DNA of 64,000 nucleotides from Pseudoalteromonas sp. EB27 (GTDB taxonomy: Bacteria > Pseudomonadota > Gammaproteobacteria > Enterobacterales > Alteromonadaceae): NCBI RefSeq assembly GCF_001974875.1, contig NZ_MTQD01000020.1, forward strand, positions 23,883 to 87,882, in the 5' to 3' direction. Within the stretch, counting starts at the first letter, position 1; every line of letters starts with the position of its first letter. The position numbers were made by a program, and so were the translations under genes. The notes under the pieces are model-generated. The model saw nothing but the letters and a program-made list of their open reading frames with translations, searched no databases and was not told the origin of the DNA. Positions 35,255-45,241 of this stretch are shown piece by piece.

Positions 35255-36046
35255 CTACCTATAGTTTGTTTTTGCGGTAATGCGATTAAACAAAGTAGGA
35301 AAAAAGCGCTTAATTGTAGGCGCCCAACCACTTAAACCTTTGCCAATAATCACTTCGTCTTTTTTATTACTAATGGCACGAATCATTTTTGAAGCTGCTA
35401 CGCTTACATCCATGCCATTTTCTATCGACTCTTCTGGTTTATTTTGCGCTATGCCTTGCTCGTTTAATGAGTTATGCGCAATTGCTGTTTTAATAGAACC
35501 TGGGCAAATTGTTAAACAATGAATGTTATGTTGTGCTACTTCTGCACGTAGGCAATCCATAAAACCAACAACCGCATATTTAGAACCCGAATAACCCGTT
35601 CTAAATTTTGAACCTACTTTACCCGCCACACTACTAATAGACACAATTGAGCCACTGCGCCTTGCCACCATAGTAGGTAGTACGGCTTTAGTAAGTGCAA
35701 TTAAGCCAAAGTAATTAACCTCCATTAATTGGCGATACACGTTAAAGTCGTTTTCTAAAAATAAACTGCGCTGCGATACCCCGCCGTTATTAATTAAAAT
35801 ATCTATTGTAGGAAGCTCGTTCATTTTTGCTGTTATTGTGCTCAGTACGTGTTCTGGCTGGGCTAAGTCCAGCGGCACAACTAAGTGCCCTTCACCTTTA
35901 AGCGTTGCTTTTAAATCGTTTAGTTTATCTACATTGCGCGCCGATAAAATAACGCGCGCTCCAAGCTCGGCAAATTGTATAGCAAGCTCTTTACCAATAC
36001 CTGACGATGCGCCGGTGATCCACACGGTTTTATTATTATATTGCAT
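35255..36046 (-). CDS. short-chain dehydrogenase/reductase
   Basis: 263 residues. Classical SDR: nucleotide loop TGASSGIG (residues 10-17), NNGG (the NNAG variant), active-site Ser in SISSVAGK and YSGSKYAVVG with Tyr and Lys. The DehydR/7-beta-HSDH-like C-terminus ends with a basic helix. Substrate unknown. Upstream of DUF2238 gene and downstream of the Mpo1-like gene on the same strand. Confidence 0.9.
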   Translation of the reverse strand: MQYNNKTVWITGASSGIGKELAIQFAELGARVILSARNVDKLNDLKATLKGEGHLVVPLDLAQPEHVLSTITAKMNELPTIDILINNGGVSQRSLFLENDFNVYRQLMEVNYFGLIALTKAVLPTMVARRSGSIVSISSVAGKVGSKFRTGYSGSKYAVVGFMDCLRAEVAQHNIHCLTICPGSIKTAIAHNSLNEQGIAQNKPEESIENGMDVSVAASKMIRAISNKKDEVIIGKGLSGWAPTIKRFFPTLFNRITAKTNYR

Positions 36047-36106
36047 GCGTTATCTGCCCTTTTATTGTTATTTATTAGGTTTTATAAAGGTACTTAGTAA
36101 AGTATT

Positions 36107-36610
36107 TTACGCCTTTGTAGGGCCAGCTATTGCGTTTACTTCATCTTCTAATATTTTATAAAAGCCCATTAAAAATAGTAGTTCAACGGTTACGTACAAA
36201 GGGCCAATAACTAAACCAATTAGGTCATCTACAAACGCCGGTTTTTTACCTTCGTAATAGTGCCCAATAAACTGCAGTACCCAGCCAAATACAAACACAC
36301 CTACGCCAATACTCAACCAAGGCCAAAACGCCATTGCCGCAATGGGCTGAGCAGCAACAAGGAGTAAAGTGAATATCACAGCCATAATAAAGCCAAGCGA
36401 AAAGCTCAGCATAAAATAATAAACAACCGACGCTAATACAAAAAGTTGTGCGCCATCAATTACTACACTACCAAGGGGTATTTGAATGCGCGCTAGTAAA
36501 CACAAGGCTGCAAATACAATGAGCGGAATACCAAAAAAATGCGTTATTACATTACGTTTAGAACGATGATATAAACCATATTTACCAAGTTGCTGTTGCA
36601 GTGTTTTCAT
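36107..36610 (-). CDS. Mpo1-like (DUF962) membrane protein, long form
   Basis: About 167 residues; start at 36610 (MKTLQQQLGKYGLYHRSKRN) is preferred since GAGGC precedes it. The block YGLYHRSKRNVITHFFGIPLIVF and the later WVLQFIGHYYEGKKPAFVDDLIGLVIGPLYVTVE are the Mpo1/YGL010W signature with conserved His residues. The yeast enzyme oxidises 2-hydroxy fatty acids; activity here is inferred. Four membrane helices. Confidence 0.88.
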   Translation of the reverse strand: MKTLQQQLGKYGLYHRSKRNVITHFFGIPLIVFAALCLLARIQIPLGSVVIDGAQLFVLASVVYYFMLSFSLGFIMAVIFTLLLVAAQPIAAMAFWPWLSIGVGVFVFGWVLQFIGHYYEGKKPAFVDDLIGLVIGPLYVTVELLFLMGFYKILEDEVNAIAGPTKA

Positions 36611-36694
36611 TGTTTTGCCTCTATTTTTATCTATAAAACTTACTTTAGCAAAAGTAGACACAACAACAATGTCAGGTATCCGACATTTTGTAAA

Positions 36695-37102
36695 TTAAAC
36701 AAATGCAGAAATTATTTTACCCGGCTCATGCTCACCTTTCATATCCGTTCGCTCGCGCCCTTTTTGATACTCTTGCTCAAGCATTTTTTGAAGTTCCTCT
36801 ATTTTATCAGCAATTGCGTCAGGGTCTGCGCCCTCTCCTTGTAGCTCTTTAGTGAGTTCTTCTATTGTCGCTTCTAGCTCGTCTATTTTGTTTTTGTTTA
36901 CACCTAAGCGCTGATAAACCAGCGCTTCTTGAGCACTTTCTAAAAACGTTGGTTCTTTAGGAGCTGAGGTAATGCCTTTAACATCATTTGTTTTTTCGTT
37001 AGGGAGGGTATTAGTTGCCGCAACTTCGCTTAGTCCTGCCGCTTTATTTAATGCAGGAGAGTTATAGTTACTATATTGATTTTTAAAGGTTATTGTAGTC
37101 AT
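36695..37102 (-). CDS. hypothetical coiled-coil protein
   Basis: 135 residues. A low-complexity N-terminal part is followed by a charged coiled coil (about 65-115, KNKIDELEATIEELTKELQ). No family recognised. It resembles small FlhE/flagellar-adjacent or virion-type coiled proteins only in general composition, so no role is offered. Confidence 0.6.
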   Translation of the reverse strand: MTTITFKNQYSNYNSPALNKAAGLSEVAATNTLPNEKTNDVKGITSAPKEPTFLESAQEALVYQRLGVNKNKIDELEATIEELTKELQGEGADPDAIADKIEELQKMLEQEYQKGRERTDMKGEHEPGKIISAFV

Positions 37103-37173
37103 TAGCTCAAATCCATTGTTGCGTTACATTATCTGTAGCAATTTTGGTTCCAACTAAATAAAAAAGTCTCTAT

Positions 37174-37848
37174 TTAAGCTTGTGTAGCACGCGCCTGTAA
37201 CTTTTGTTTATCTAAAACAGTTATGCGTTGATACCCCAAACTAATGGCTTGTAGGCTAACAAGCTGTTGCAGTATTTGATTAATAGTTTGGCGCGTTAGG
37301 TAGGTCATATCAGCAAGTTGCTGCTGAGATAAAACAAGCGGTGTTAAGTGCTCTGTATGTTCGCTAAGCATTAAAAGTCGATTGCATACTTTTTGCTCAG
37401 CGCTTAGTAATGCGTGATCTTCCATTGAGGTAAACATTAGGCGTAACTTTTGTGCCAGCAATAAACCAAACTCTTGCCAATATTGTGGCTGTTCGTTTAA
37501 TAGCTGTTCAAGCTCGCGTTGGGGCACGTAAAAAAGCACAACATCAGTTTGTGCATATACATCATGAGTGCGCAGGCCACCATCAAACAAGGTAACTTCG
37601 CCAAACCACAGTGATGAATCAATAAAGCTCAATACAGCTTCTTTGCCTTCGTTACTTACGCCACTAATACGCACCACGCCGCTAAGTACGGCATAAATTC
37701 CATCGTGCTTATCACCTCGCAAAAATAATGATTGCTGAGCCTTTAGTGAGAGCGTTTTGCCCTGCGTTAATAAAAAGCTTTTTAAATAAGCGCTACGGTT
37801 TTTAAACCAATGCCCTTGCTCTATAACGTTTTGCTGCTGTGGAGTCAT
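37174..37848 (-). CDS. Crp/Fnr family transcriptional regulator
   Basis: 224 residues. The cyclic-nucleotide-binding-like barrel (about 20-135) has LFLRGDKHDGIYAVLSGVVRIS, and the C-terminal winged helix has LADMTYLTRQTINQILQQL. The Arg-Ser/Thr phosphate cassette of true Crp is not obvious, and the four-Cys Fnr cluster is missing, so the signal is unknown. Three bases from the lipoprotein gene upstream; probably co-transcribed. Confidence 0.88.
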   Translation of the reverse strand: MTPQQQNVIEQGHWFKNRSAYLKSFLLTQGKTLSLKAQQSLFLRGDKHDGIYAVLSGVVRISGVSNEGKEAVLSFIDSSLWFGEVTLFDGGLRTHDVYAQTDVVLFYVPQRELEQLLNEQPQYWQEFGLLLAQKLRLMFTSMEDHALLSAEQKVCNRLLMLSEHTEHLTPLVLSQQQLADMTYLTRQTINQILQQLVSLQAISLGYQRITVLDKQKLQARATQA

Positions 37849-37851
37849 TAT

Positions 37852-38511
37852 TTACTGCATTTGCTTATTAAATGGCTGTTTTTCGATAACCAATTTTTTA
37901 GGGAAATTTAAATCGGTTGCTATAACAAAATCATCGTATGGATCATTACCCGAAAACAGCTCCGAAATTAATGTATCGTTTTTATAAACATTAACGGTTA
38001 CACCGCTACCCATGCCGCCTGAGTTAATAATATAATAATGATATTCGCCGTTACTAAAAAATAAAATACTCTGGCCAATACGCCCTATTTGCCTGTAGTA
38101 ACTACCAAATGGTGCATCTGGTGAAGCTTCTTTTTCAAGCCCTATGTCATTAATACGACCAAATCGATAACTAAGCGATGAGTCATCTTTTGCAACACAA
38201 ACAGAAAGTACCTTCTCGGTAGGCTCTAACTTGTAAGCTGTATTTTCATCTGGGTTGCGCACAACTTTATGCATTTTTGCGTTAATGTAGGCTGCTTCAT
38301 TACTTTTACAGTGCGTAGCTAGCATACCGACGACTAAAGCGGGTTCGTTTTTTTGAACTACAGGAGGTGTGTTTACTTTGTTATTAGTGGGTAAGTTACT
38401 TGCATTATTATTTAGCTGAGGGCTATCTTGCATTGCCATACTTTGGTCGTCACAACCAAACAGTGCAAACAAGAAGAAAGAATAAAAGCTCGCTAAAAAT
38501 TTAATGCGCAT
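37852..38511 (-). CDS. putative lipoprotein, hypothetical
   Basis: About 219 residues; start at 38511 (MRIKFLASFYSFFLFALFGC) gives a compact signal peptide with lipobox ALFGC. The Asn/Pro-rich linker precedes a beta-rich part with two Cys. No family recognised. The downstream Crp/Fnr gene starts 3 bp after its stop codon. Confidence 0.65.
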   Translation of the reverse strand: MRIKFLASFYSFFLFALFGCDDQSMAMQDSPQLNNNASNLPTNNKVNTPPVVQKNEPALVVGMLATHCKSNEAAYINAKMHKVVRNPDENTAYKLEPTEKVLSVCVAKDDSSLSYRFGRINDIGLEKEASPDAPFGSYYRQIGRIGQSILFFSNGEYHYYIINSGGMGSGVTVNVYKNDTLISELFSGNDPYDDFVIATDLNFPKKLVIEKQPFNKQMQ

Positions 38512-38523
38512 AATAAAATCCAT

Positions 38524-38954
38524 CTATTAGAGAGCCTTTAAAATAGCGATAAAACTAGTGACCCGCAACACTCTTATGCGTAATACTTTATAAGTTTATT
38601 TTTAAACCATTTTCTGCAAAAACTACGTTACTTTTTAGTGATTTAATTAACGATTTTTTAAACAACCTCTGATTTTTTAATGACCAATTTATAAAATGAG
38701 ACACCCTCTGTTTTAGGTGCCTAGGTTTAGTCACCAACGCTCTACCTATTAATTTTAGCCTGTAGTAAAAGCTGATGTTGAAACACCATAAAGTGTCTAA
38801 ATAACTAAATGAATCAGTAATCGAGTTTCTTATAATAAAATGTTGTTACAGCACTGTTTTTGAATGGCTTTCCATAACCAACTGTAATTTATGATTTAAA
38901 TCTAAAAAACACACATTTTGAAAACAATTTAGTCTCATTTTATTAAAACAATAG
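38524..38954. other. AT-rich intergenic region
   Basis: No gene or clear structure seen up to the promoter of the locus B receptor. Confidence 0.4.
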
Positions 38955-38983
38955 TTGACCCTATTTAAAATTTAAACTAGCAT
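38955..38983 (+). promoter_or_regulatory. predicted promoter of the locus B receptor operon
   Basis: TTGACC (38955-38960) and TAGCAT (38978-38983) with a 17-bp spacer. The expected start near 38990 is inside the first operator. Confidence 0.6.
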
Positions 38984-38986
38984 TTC

Positions 38987-39000
38987 TGGAAGCGCTTCCA
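38987..39000. promoter_or_regulatory. LacI-family operator B1
   Basis: A perfect 14-bp palindrome TGGAAGCGCTTCCA overlapping the predicted transcription start of the receptor gene. Confidence 0.8.
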
Positions 39001-39025
39001 CAAAGCTAAATTAAATATGTTTTTC

Positions 39026-39039
39026 TGGAAGCGCTTCCA
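39026..39039. promoter_or_regulatory. LacI-family operator B2
   Basis: An identical TGGAAGCGCTTCCA, centre 39 bp after B1 and 84 bp before the receptor ATG. Confidence 0.8.
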
Positions 39040-39122
39040 TACATTTGACAATGTTTACAACTACACAATAACAGCCCCATACAAGCTGTTAATAATAATG
39101 ATAAAAGCGCGAGGGAAACCGA

Positions 39123-42089
39123 ATGTCTAACCATATTGTAAGAAAAACAAAGATAGCAACCAGCCTATCTCTGATTTTAGGCGCATCAATCTCTTTACCT
39201 GTATATGCACAAGAAGCAAATACAGATGTTGAAGTAATTCAAGTTACTGGTTTTAAAAGTAGTATTAAAGAGTCGACTCGTTTAAAACGCGACGCCGCAG
39301 GCGTTGTAGATGCTATATCAGCTGAAGATATTGGTAAATTCCCAGATACCAACTTAGCAGAGTCGCTACAGCGTATTACGGGTGTGTCGATTGATCGCTC
39401 AAATGGTGAAGGCTCTAAAGTAACAGTTCGCGGTTTTGGCCCCGACTACAATATGGTAACCCTAAACGGACGTACTATGCCGGCAGCTTCATTGCCTTCA
39501 GGCGGCGGTACACCCAGTTCTCGTGCTTTTGATTTTGCAAACTTAGCGTCTGATAGCGTTAAATCGGTTGAAGTATATAAAACGGGTAAAGCAAGCATTG
39601 CATCAGGTGGTATTGGCGCAACAATTAATATTAATACCGCTCGCCCACTTGATAACCCAGGCTTTGTTTCAAGCATTGGCGTAAAAGCATTACACGATTC
39701 AACAAACCGCGTTGGTGATGACATAACACCAGAGCTTTCGGGCTTAATTAGCTGGACCGACAGTGAAGCTAAATTTGGTGCCTCGTTAACTGCAAGCATG
39801 CAACAGCGCGATAGCTCATCAACAGGTGCGTTTGTAAATCAATGGAATACATCAGCTTTTGACGGCACAATCCCACAAGCTGCAGACGATATTGTTTTAA
39901 CTAATGCACCCGCTGTTGGTCAGCTTTATTCAATGCCATCAGATTTGCGCTACACCATTGCCGACAGAGAACGTACGCGTACAAACGCACAATTAACGCT
40001 GCAATACAGCCCAATTGACGATTTAACAGCCACGCTTGATTACACATATTCTAAGCAAGATTTATTCGAAGCCCGTGCTGAGCAATCAATATGGATGGAT
40101 AACTACAAAAGCGCGCTAACGTTTGACGATAACACAGTAAAAACCCCTATTTATTACCGAGAAGAACGTCGCGATCAGCAAACACGCGATTTAGGCTTAG
40201 CGTTTCAAGAGCTAAACCAAGTTAACCAAAACGACTCTATTGGTTTAAACGTTGAGTACTACTTTAACTCTGAGTTGAGCTTTATGTTTGATGCGCACAA
40301 TTCAAAAGCCACTAGCAAACCAGATGCACCATACGGCAGCTGGGTAAACGCAGGCTTAGGCGCAAACGTAGTTAACGCACAAGAAGTTGATTTTAGCCGC
40401 GAACTGCCATCAATGAGTATCGATTTTGATGATTGTCGCCGAGACAACCTAAATTGTAATAACACGTTAGATGCCTCTGATGTGGGTACGTCTATTTTAG
40501 ATTCTAACTTTGCTCGCCAAGAGTCTGAAATCACAGAATTTAGAATCCATGGTAAATACGAAATTGAAAACGGTGCAATTGACTTTGGTATAGAGTCTCG
40601 CTCTATGGAAAGCCATTCACTGCAATCACTTACACGTAATACTATGGGTAACTGGGGTATAGAAAACCCAGGCGAACTACCTGATGGCTACCTAAACCCA
40701 ACAAACTTTTTAGCTGAGTTTGACGACTACGATACATCGGGTTCGTACAACCAAGGTTATACCGGCAGCGCATCGCAAATTGGTTACTGGGCAGGTGAAG
40801 AATACGGATTTAACTTTGCAGCCGATGGCGCATTTGCAACTAACCGCACCATTGAAGAAGATATAACCGCAGCGTTTGTGCAATTTACTTACAACGGCTA
40901 CATTGGCGATATGCCATACAACATTGTTATTGGAGCGCGCCAAGAGTCTACCGACATTACCTCAACGGCTAATATCGACTTACCTAACGCAGTCGCGTGG
41001 GAAGGTAATAACGACTTTAACGTTCGTTTTGGCTCAGATAAAGAAGATTTCACCCTTAAATCTAGCTACGATCACTTTTTACCAAGCTTTGACTTTGACA
41101 TTGAAGTAATCGAAAACGTAAAAGCGCGGTTTTCTTATAGCACTACAATTGCTCGCCCAACTTACGACAACTTAAGTTCAGCAGCGACTGTTGGTGTACC
41201 GGGTGCCCCTACTCTTTTAGCGGGTTCTTCACCGGCTACAGCGTCAACGGGTAACCCTGGCTTAGTGCCGCTTGAATCAGACAATATTGATGTATCGGCT
41301 GAGTGGTACTTTGCAGAAACAAGTTATGTGTCGGTAGGTTATTACACTAAAGACATCGAAAACTTTATTGGTTTGACACCAATGACGCAAAACTACTACG
41401 GATTACGCGATGCAACAGCAGGCCCTCGCGCACAAGCTGCGATTGCTGAACTAGAATCTCGCGGACTTGCCCTAACCGATTCAAACTTATTTCAAATGGT
41501 TGCCGCAACAGAAAACAACGTTGATTTTGACTCTATGACCTACGAAGAGTTTGAAGCCGCTTACGATGTAATTGCTAACAGCGATGACCCATTACTAGAA
41601 TTTACAGCACAAGTACCTACCAACAATAAAAATGCCACCATTGATGGTTTTGAAATTGCCTTTCAGCACTTTTTTGGTGAAAGCGGTTTTGGTGTGCAAG
41701 CAAACTACACCACAGTTAACGGCGACATAGACTTTGATGTAAACGCAGACCCTACTACAACACAATTTGCACTAGTGGGTTTAAGCGATACAGCTAACTT
41801 TATTGCAATGTACGAAAACGATGATTTTCAAGCGCGTATTGCTTACAACTGGCGTGATAAGTTTTTAAATAGCGCAGCTCGATACGTTAATGAGCCAGGC
41901 TTTACTGAAGAATATTATCAAATCGACTTTAATGTTGCGTACAACTACAGCGAGCAACTCTCGTTTTTTGTTGAAGGCCTTAACATAACTGAGCAAAACA
42001 GCCGCGAACATGGCCGTACTTCAGTTCAATTGTGGAACCTACAACAGCTAGGCGCACGTTACAATATTGGTATGCGTTACAACTTCTAA
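39123..42089 (+). CDS. TonB-dependent receptor, locus B (putative glucan uptake)
   Basis: 988 residues. Signal peptide to about residue 29 (PVYA). TonB-box-like VEVIQVTGF, plug with FPDTNLAESLQRITGVSIDRSNGEG and VTVRGFGPDYNMVTLNGR, then a long barrel ending LGARYNIGMRYNF. This is the carbohydrate-linked type of receptor (TonB-Xanth-Caul style). Two LacI operators lie in its leader and two halogenase-like genes follow, so uptake of beta-glucan oligosaccharides is inferred. A terminator separates it from those genes. Confidence 0.92.
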   Translation: MSNHIVRKTKIATSLSLILGASISLPVYAQEANTDVEVIQVTGFKSSIKESTRLKRDAAGVVDAISAEDIGKFPDTNLAESLQRITGVSIDRSNGEGSKVTVRGFGPDYNMVTLNGRTMPAASLPSGGGTPSSRAFDFANLASDSVKSVEVYKTGKASIASGGIGATININTARPLDNPGFVSSIGVKALHDSTNRVGDDITPELSGLISWTDSEAKFGASLTASMQQRDSSSTGAFVNQWNTSAFDGTIPQAADDIVLTNAPAVGQLYSMPSDLRYTIADRERTRTNAQLTLQYSPIDDLTATLDYTYSKQDLFEARAEQSIWMDNYKSALTFDDNTVKTPIYYREERRDQQTRDLGLAFQELNQVNQNDSIGLNVEYYFNSELSFMFDAHNSKATSKPDAPYGSWVNAGLGANVVNAQEVDFSRELPSMSIDFDDCRRDNLNCNNTLDASDVGTSILDSNFARQESEITEFRIHGKYEIENGAIDFGIESRSMESHSLQSLTRNTMGNWGIENPGELPDGYLNPTNFLAEFDDYDTSGSYNQGYTGSASQIGYWAGEEYGFNFAADGAFATNRTIEEDITAAFVQFTYNGYIGDMPYNIVIGARQESTDITSTANIDLPNAVAWEGNNDFNVRFGSDKEDFTLKSSYDHFLPSFDFDIEVIENVKARFSYSTTIARPTYDNLSSAATVGVPGAPTLLAGSSPATASTGNPGLVPLESDNIDVSAEWYFAETSYVSVGYYTKDIENFIGLTPMTQNYYGLRDATAGPRAQAAIAELESRGLALTDSNLFQMVAATENNVDFDSMTYEEFEAAYDVIANSDDPLLEFTAQVPTNNKNATIDGFEIAFQHFFGESGFGVQANYTTVNGDIDFDVNADPTTTQFALVGLSDTANFIAMYENDDFQARIAYNWRDKFLNSAARYVNEPGFTEEYYQIDFNVAYNYSEQLSFFVEGLNITEQNSREHGRTSVQLWNLQQLGARYNIGMRYNF

Positions 42090-42103
42090 AGGTAATACAA
42101 AGT

Positions 42104-42134
42104 AAAGCCGTTAGTTTTTACTAGCGGCTTTTTT
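42104..42134 (+). terminator. terminator or attenuator after the locus B receptor
   Basis: AAAGCCGTTAG / CTAGCGGCTTT (one T-G pair) around TTTTTA, then a T-run. It would lower expression of the two genes downstream. Confidence 0.8.
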
Positions 42135-42191
42135 GTATTTAAAACAGTATTAATGCTAGTTTAATTGTTATCAATTTTAGGGTGTTAACTC

Positions 42192-43742
42192 ATGACCAAA
42201 TCAATAACAAAAATAGTCGTTTTAGGTGGTGGCACTGCCGGTTGGCTAAGTGCAGGTTTATTAGCCGCCGAACACCCGCACCTTAGTGTAACGTTAGTGG
42301 AGTCGGCAAATGTGCCTATATTGGGCGTGGGCGAAGGTACGTGGCCATCAATGCGTAACACGCTGCAACGTATTGGTATTAAAGAAATTGATTTTATAAC
42401 CCAGTGCGACGCGTCGTTTAAGCAAGGTTCTAAATTTATAAATTGGCGCAACCTCAGCGAGGGAGAAAACTACTATCACCCTTTTATGAATCCACAAGGC
42501 TATGAGCAAACCAATTTACACGCCAGCTGGCAACGCATTGCACCTAATCAAAAATTTGCCGACATTGTTAATATGCAAAGCTTTGTATGCCAAGCAGCCC
42601 TTGCGCCAAAGCAATTACAAACACCCGAATACGCAGCAGTCACCAACTATGGTTATCATTTAGATGCGGGTAAATTTGCTGATTTTTTAAAAAATCACTG
42701 CGTTAAAAACCTAAACGTTACACATATTACTGACGATGTAACCGAGGTTATTAACGACGAGCATGGCTATATTGCCGCAATAAAGACAAATAATAATGGC
42801 GATATAACAGGTGATTTATTTATAGATTGCTCAGGCTCTCGCGCTCGTTTAATTGGTGAGCATTTTAATAGCGAGTTTATAGCGCAAGATCATATTTTAT
42901 TTAATAACAGCGCTGTTGCAGCGCAAATACCTAATGCACACACCAATCAGCCAATTGCCTCTGCTACGCTATCTACTGCGCAAAGTAACGGTTGGATTTG
43001 GGATATAGCCCTACCAACGCGCCGTGGCACAGGTTATGTATTTAGTAGTAAATATCAAAGTGATGAAAGCGCAACAAATACTCTAAAAAGCTACATAGCT
43101 AAAAGTACCAGTGAGCAACAAGCTGAGCAACTTAACTACCGCGTATTAAAATTCAGCCCCGGCTACAGGCAAAAATTTTGGATTAAAAACTGTGTTGCCG
43201 TGGGTATGTCAGCTGGCTTTTTAGAGCCACTTGAAGCGTCAGCACTTGCCATGGTTGAGCTTTCAATTAGCATGATAAGCGAACAACTCCCGCAAAACCG
43301 CACACACATGAGCCAGCTTGAAACGCGTTTTAATGATCGTTTTAGCACCCGTTGGCAGCGCGTTGTTGAATTTTTAAAGCTTCATTATGTGCTAAGCGAG
43401 CGCGACGACACTCCTTATTGGCAAGATATTAGTAATTTAAATACCGCGCCCGAGCGCCTGCAAAACTTACTTAAACTTTGGCAATTTCAACCCCCTAGCC
43501 GCTTTGATTTTATTGAAAACGAAGAAGTGTTTTCATCAAGCAGTTACCAATACGTTTTATATGGCATGGGCTTTAATACGCAAACTGTATCTGCACAAAA
43601 TACATTTAACGACCCACGTGCTGGGGATTACTATTATCAGCAAAACCGCGAAAAAATAGCGCAGTACTTAAATGGACTGCCAAGTAATCGCGCGCTTTTA
43701 AATCATCTTTTATCAAATAATGGGCAGCCACATAATGACTAA
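42192..43742 (+). CDS. tryptophan halogenase-like flavoprotein 1
   Basis: 516 residues. FAD motif GGGTAGW near residue 13, GVGEGTWPSMRNTLQRIGI, the Lys region CDASFKQGSKFINW, and GMSAGFLEPLEASALAM with the conserved Glu. The WxWxIP halogenase fingerprint is altered to WIWDIALP. Such genes are common next to sugar receptors in marine bacteria, where true halogenation is unproven. It overlaps the next halogenase-like gene by 8 bp. Confidence 0.85.
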   Translation: MTKSITKIVVLGGGTAGWLSAGLLAAEHPHLSVTLVESANVPILGVGEGTWPSMRNTLQRIGIKEIDFITQCDASFKQGSKFINWRNLSEGENYYHPFMNPQGYEQTNLHASWQRIAPNQKFADIVNMQSFVCQAALAPKQLQTPEYAAVTNYGYHLDAGKFADFLKNHCVKNLNVTHITDDVTEVINDEHGYIAAIKTNNNGDITGDLFIDCSGSRARLIGEHFNSEFIAQDHILFNNSAVAAQIPNAHTNQPIASATLSTAQSNGWIWDIALPTRRGTGYVFSSKYQSDESATNTLKSYIAKSTSEQQAEQLNYRVLKFSPGYRQKFWIKNCVAVGMSAGFLEPLEASALAMVELSISMISEQLPQNRTHMSQLETRFNDRFSTRWQRVVEFLKLHYVLSERDDTPYWQDISNLNTAPERLQNLLKLWQFQPPSRFDFIENEEVFSSSSYQYVLYGMGFNTQTVSAQNTFNDPRAGDYYYQQNREKIAQYLNGLPSNRALLNHLLSNNGQPHND

Positions 43743-45222
43743 AACAAACGCTGTTAAAAACGTAGTAATTGCTGGGGGCGGCACTGCAGGTTGGATGGCT
43801 GCAGCAGCACTTGCTAAATTAGTTGGCAACAATATAAACATAACCCTTGTTGAATCTGACGATATTGGCACTGTGGGCGTTGGCGAAGCAACAATTCCGC
43901 CTATTCGTACATTTCATAAATTGCTGGGTATAAACGAGCAAGCATTTATGAAAGCCACTCAAGCCAGTTTTAAACTCGGTATTAGCTTTGAAAACTGGGG
44001 CGATGAAAACACGCATTATATTCACTCATTTGGCGCAACAGGCAAAGAATGTTGGGCGGGTGAATTTCATCACTTTTGGCTGCAAGGTAAAGCACTTGGA
44101 ATAAACAACCCATTTGGCGATTACTGCTACGAGCTGCAAGCGGCTAAAGCCGGTAAATTTGCGTTTAATCAGCAAAACCCCATTAACTATGCCTACCATA
44201 TGGATGCCACGCGTTACGCGCAGTTTTTACGTGAATTTTCAGAGCCGTTAGGTGTAAAACGTATTGAAGGCAAAATACAAAAAGTAGTAAAAAACACTAA
44301 AACAGGCCATATAGAGTCATTAACTTTAAATAGTGGCGAGTATATTAATGGCGACTTTTTTATTGATTGCACCGGCTTTAGAGGCTTATTAATAGAGCAA
44401 GCATTGCATACTGGCTACGAAGACTGGTCGCACTTATTACCGTGTAACAGCGCCATTGCCGTGCAAACAAAATCCACCAGCGATACCGTATTGCCACTTA
44501 CCCGATCTATTGCCCACAAAAGCGGCTGGCAATGGCGTATACCGCTGCAAAACCGTGTAGGTAACGGATTAGTATACTGCAGCCAATATATGGATGACGA
44601 ACAAGCCAAAGCGCTACTATTAAATAACATTGAAGGTGAGGCGCTTACAGAGCCGCGTACTATTAAATTTAAAACAGGCCGGCGCTTAAAAGGCTGGAAC
44701 AAAAACTGCTTAGCACTTGGCCTTGCTAGCGGTTTTGTAGAGCCACTTGAGTCCACCAGCATTCACTTAATTATGTCGGGTATTATTCGCTTTATGCGTT
44801 TATTTCCGTTTAATGGCATTACCAATCACGCCATTGACGAATACAACAAACAGCTTAAAAGTGAAATAGAAAATATTCGCGACTTTATTGTGCTGCACTA
44901 CAAAGTAACTAATCGCGATGACAGTGAGTTTTGGCAACACTGTAGCGCGATGGAGGTGCCAAAAACACTTCAACATAAAATTGATTTGTTTAAACAAACC
45001 GGCCGTGTATTTTTAGACGATGGCGACATTTTTAGAGTCGACTCGTGGGTGCAAGTAATGCTTGGTCAAGGTATTGAGCCTAATCAGCATCACTTAATAG
45101 CCAGCATGATGAGCGATGAAGAACTCACCCGTTTTTTACACGGTATTAAACAGCAAATAGAACAGCGCGTTAGCCAATTACCGCCACATCATGAGTTTTT
45201 AAAACAATATTGCCCAGCATAA
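43735..45222 (+). CDS. tryptophan halogenase-like flavoprotein 2
   Basis: About 495 residues; start 43735 (MTKTNAVKNVVIAGGG) lies inside the end of the previous gene (ATGACTAA). Motifs: GGGTAGWMAA, VGEATIPPIRTFHKLLGI, catalytic-Lys region ATQASFKLGISFENW, the canonical WQWRIP fingerprint, and GFVEPLESTSIHL. All conserved halogenase positions that I can see are present. Substrate unknown; a role in sugar-linked metabolism of locus B is inference. Confidence 0.87.
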   Translation: MTKTNAVKNVVIAGGGTAGWMAAAALAKLVGNNINITLVESDDIGTVGVGEATIPPIRTFHKLLGINEQAFMKATQASFKLGISFENWGDENTHYIHSFGATGKECWAGEFHHFWLQGKALGINNPFGDYCYELQAAKAGKFAFNQQNPINYAYHMDATRYAQFLREFSEPLGVKRIEGKIQKVVKNTKTGHIESLTLNSGEYINGDFFIDCTGFRGLLIEQALHTGYEDWSHLLPCNSAIAVQTKSTSDTVLPLTRSIAHKSGWQWRIPLQNRVGNGLVYCSQYMDDEQAKALLLNNIEGEALTEPRTIKFKTGRRLKGWNKNCLALGLASGFVEPLESTSIHLIMSGIIRFMRLFPFNGITNHAIDEYNKQLKSEIENIRDFIVLHYKVTNRDDSEFWQHCSAMEVPKTLQHKIDLFKQTGRVFLDDGDIFRVDSWVQVMLGQGIEPNQHHLIASMMSDEELTRFLHGIKQQIEQRVSQLPPHHEFLKQYCPA

Positions 45223-45223
45223 A

Positions 45224-45241
45224 AAAAGCCCTTATTAGGGC
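45224..45241 (-). terminator. terminator hairpin near 3' ends of halogenase 2 and GH3-B
   Basis: AAAAAAAGCCCT / AGGGC around TATT; on the minus strand a T-run follows. It shares bases with the left end of the 266-bp repeat. Confidence 0.5.

Noticed and set aside
42192..45222. Calling a halogenated natural-product cluster
   Set aside because: No biosynthetic enzymes are near; the context is carbohydrate uptake.
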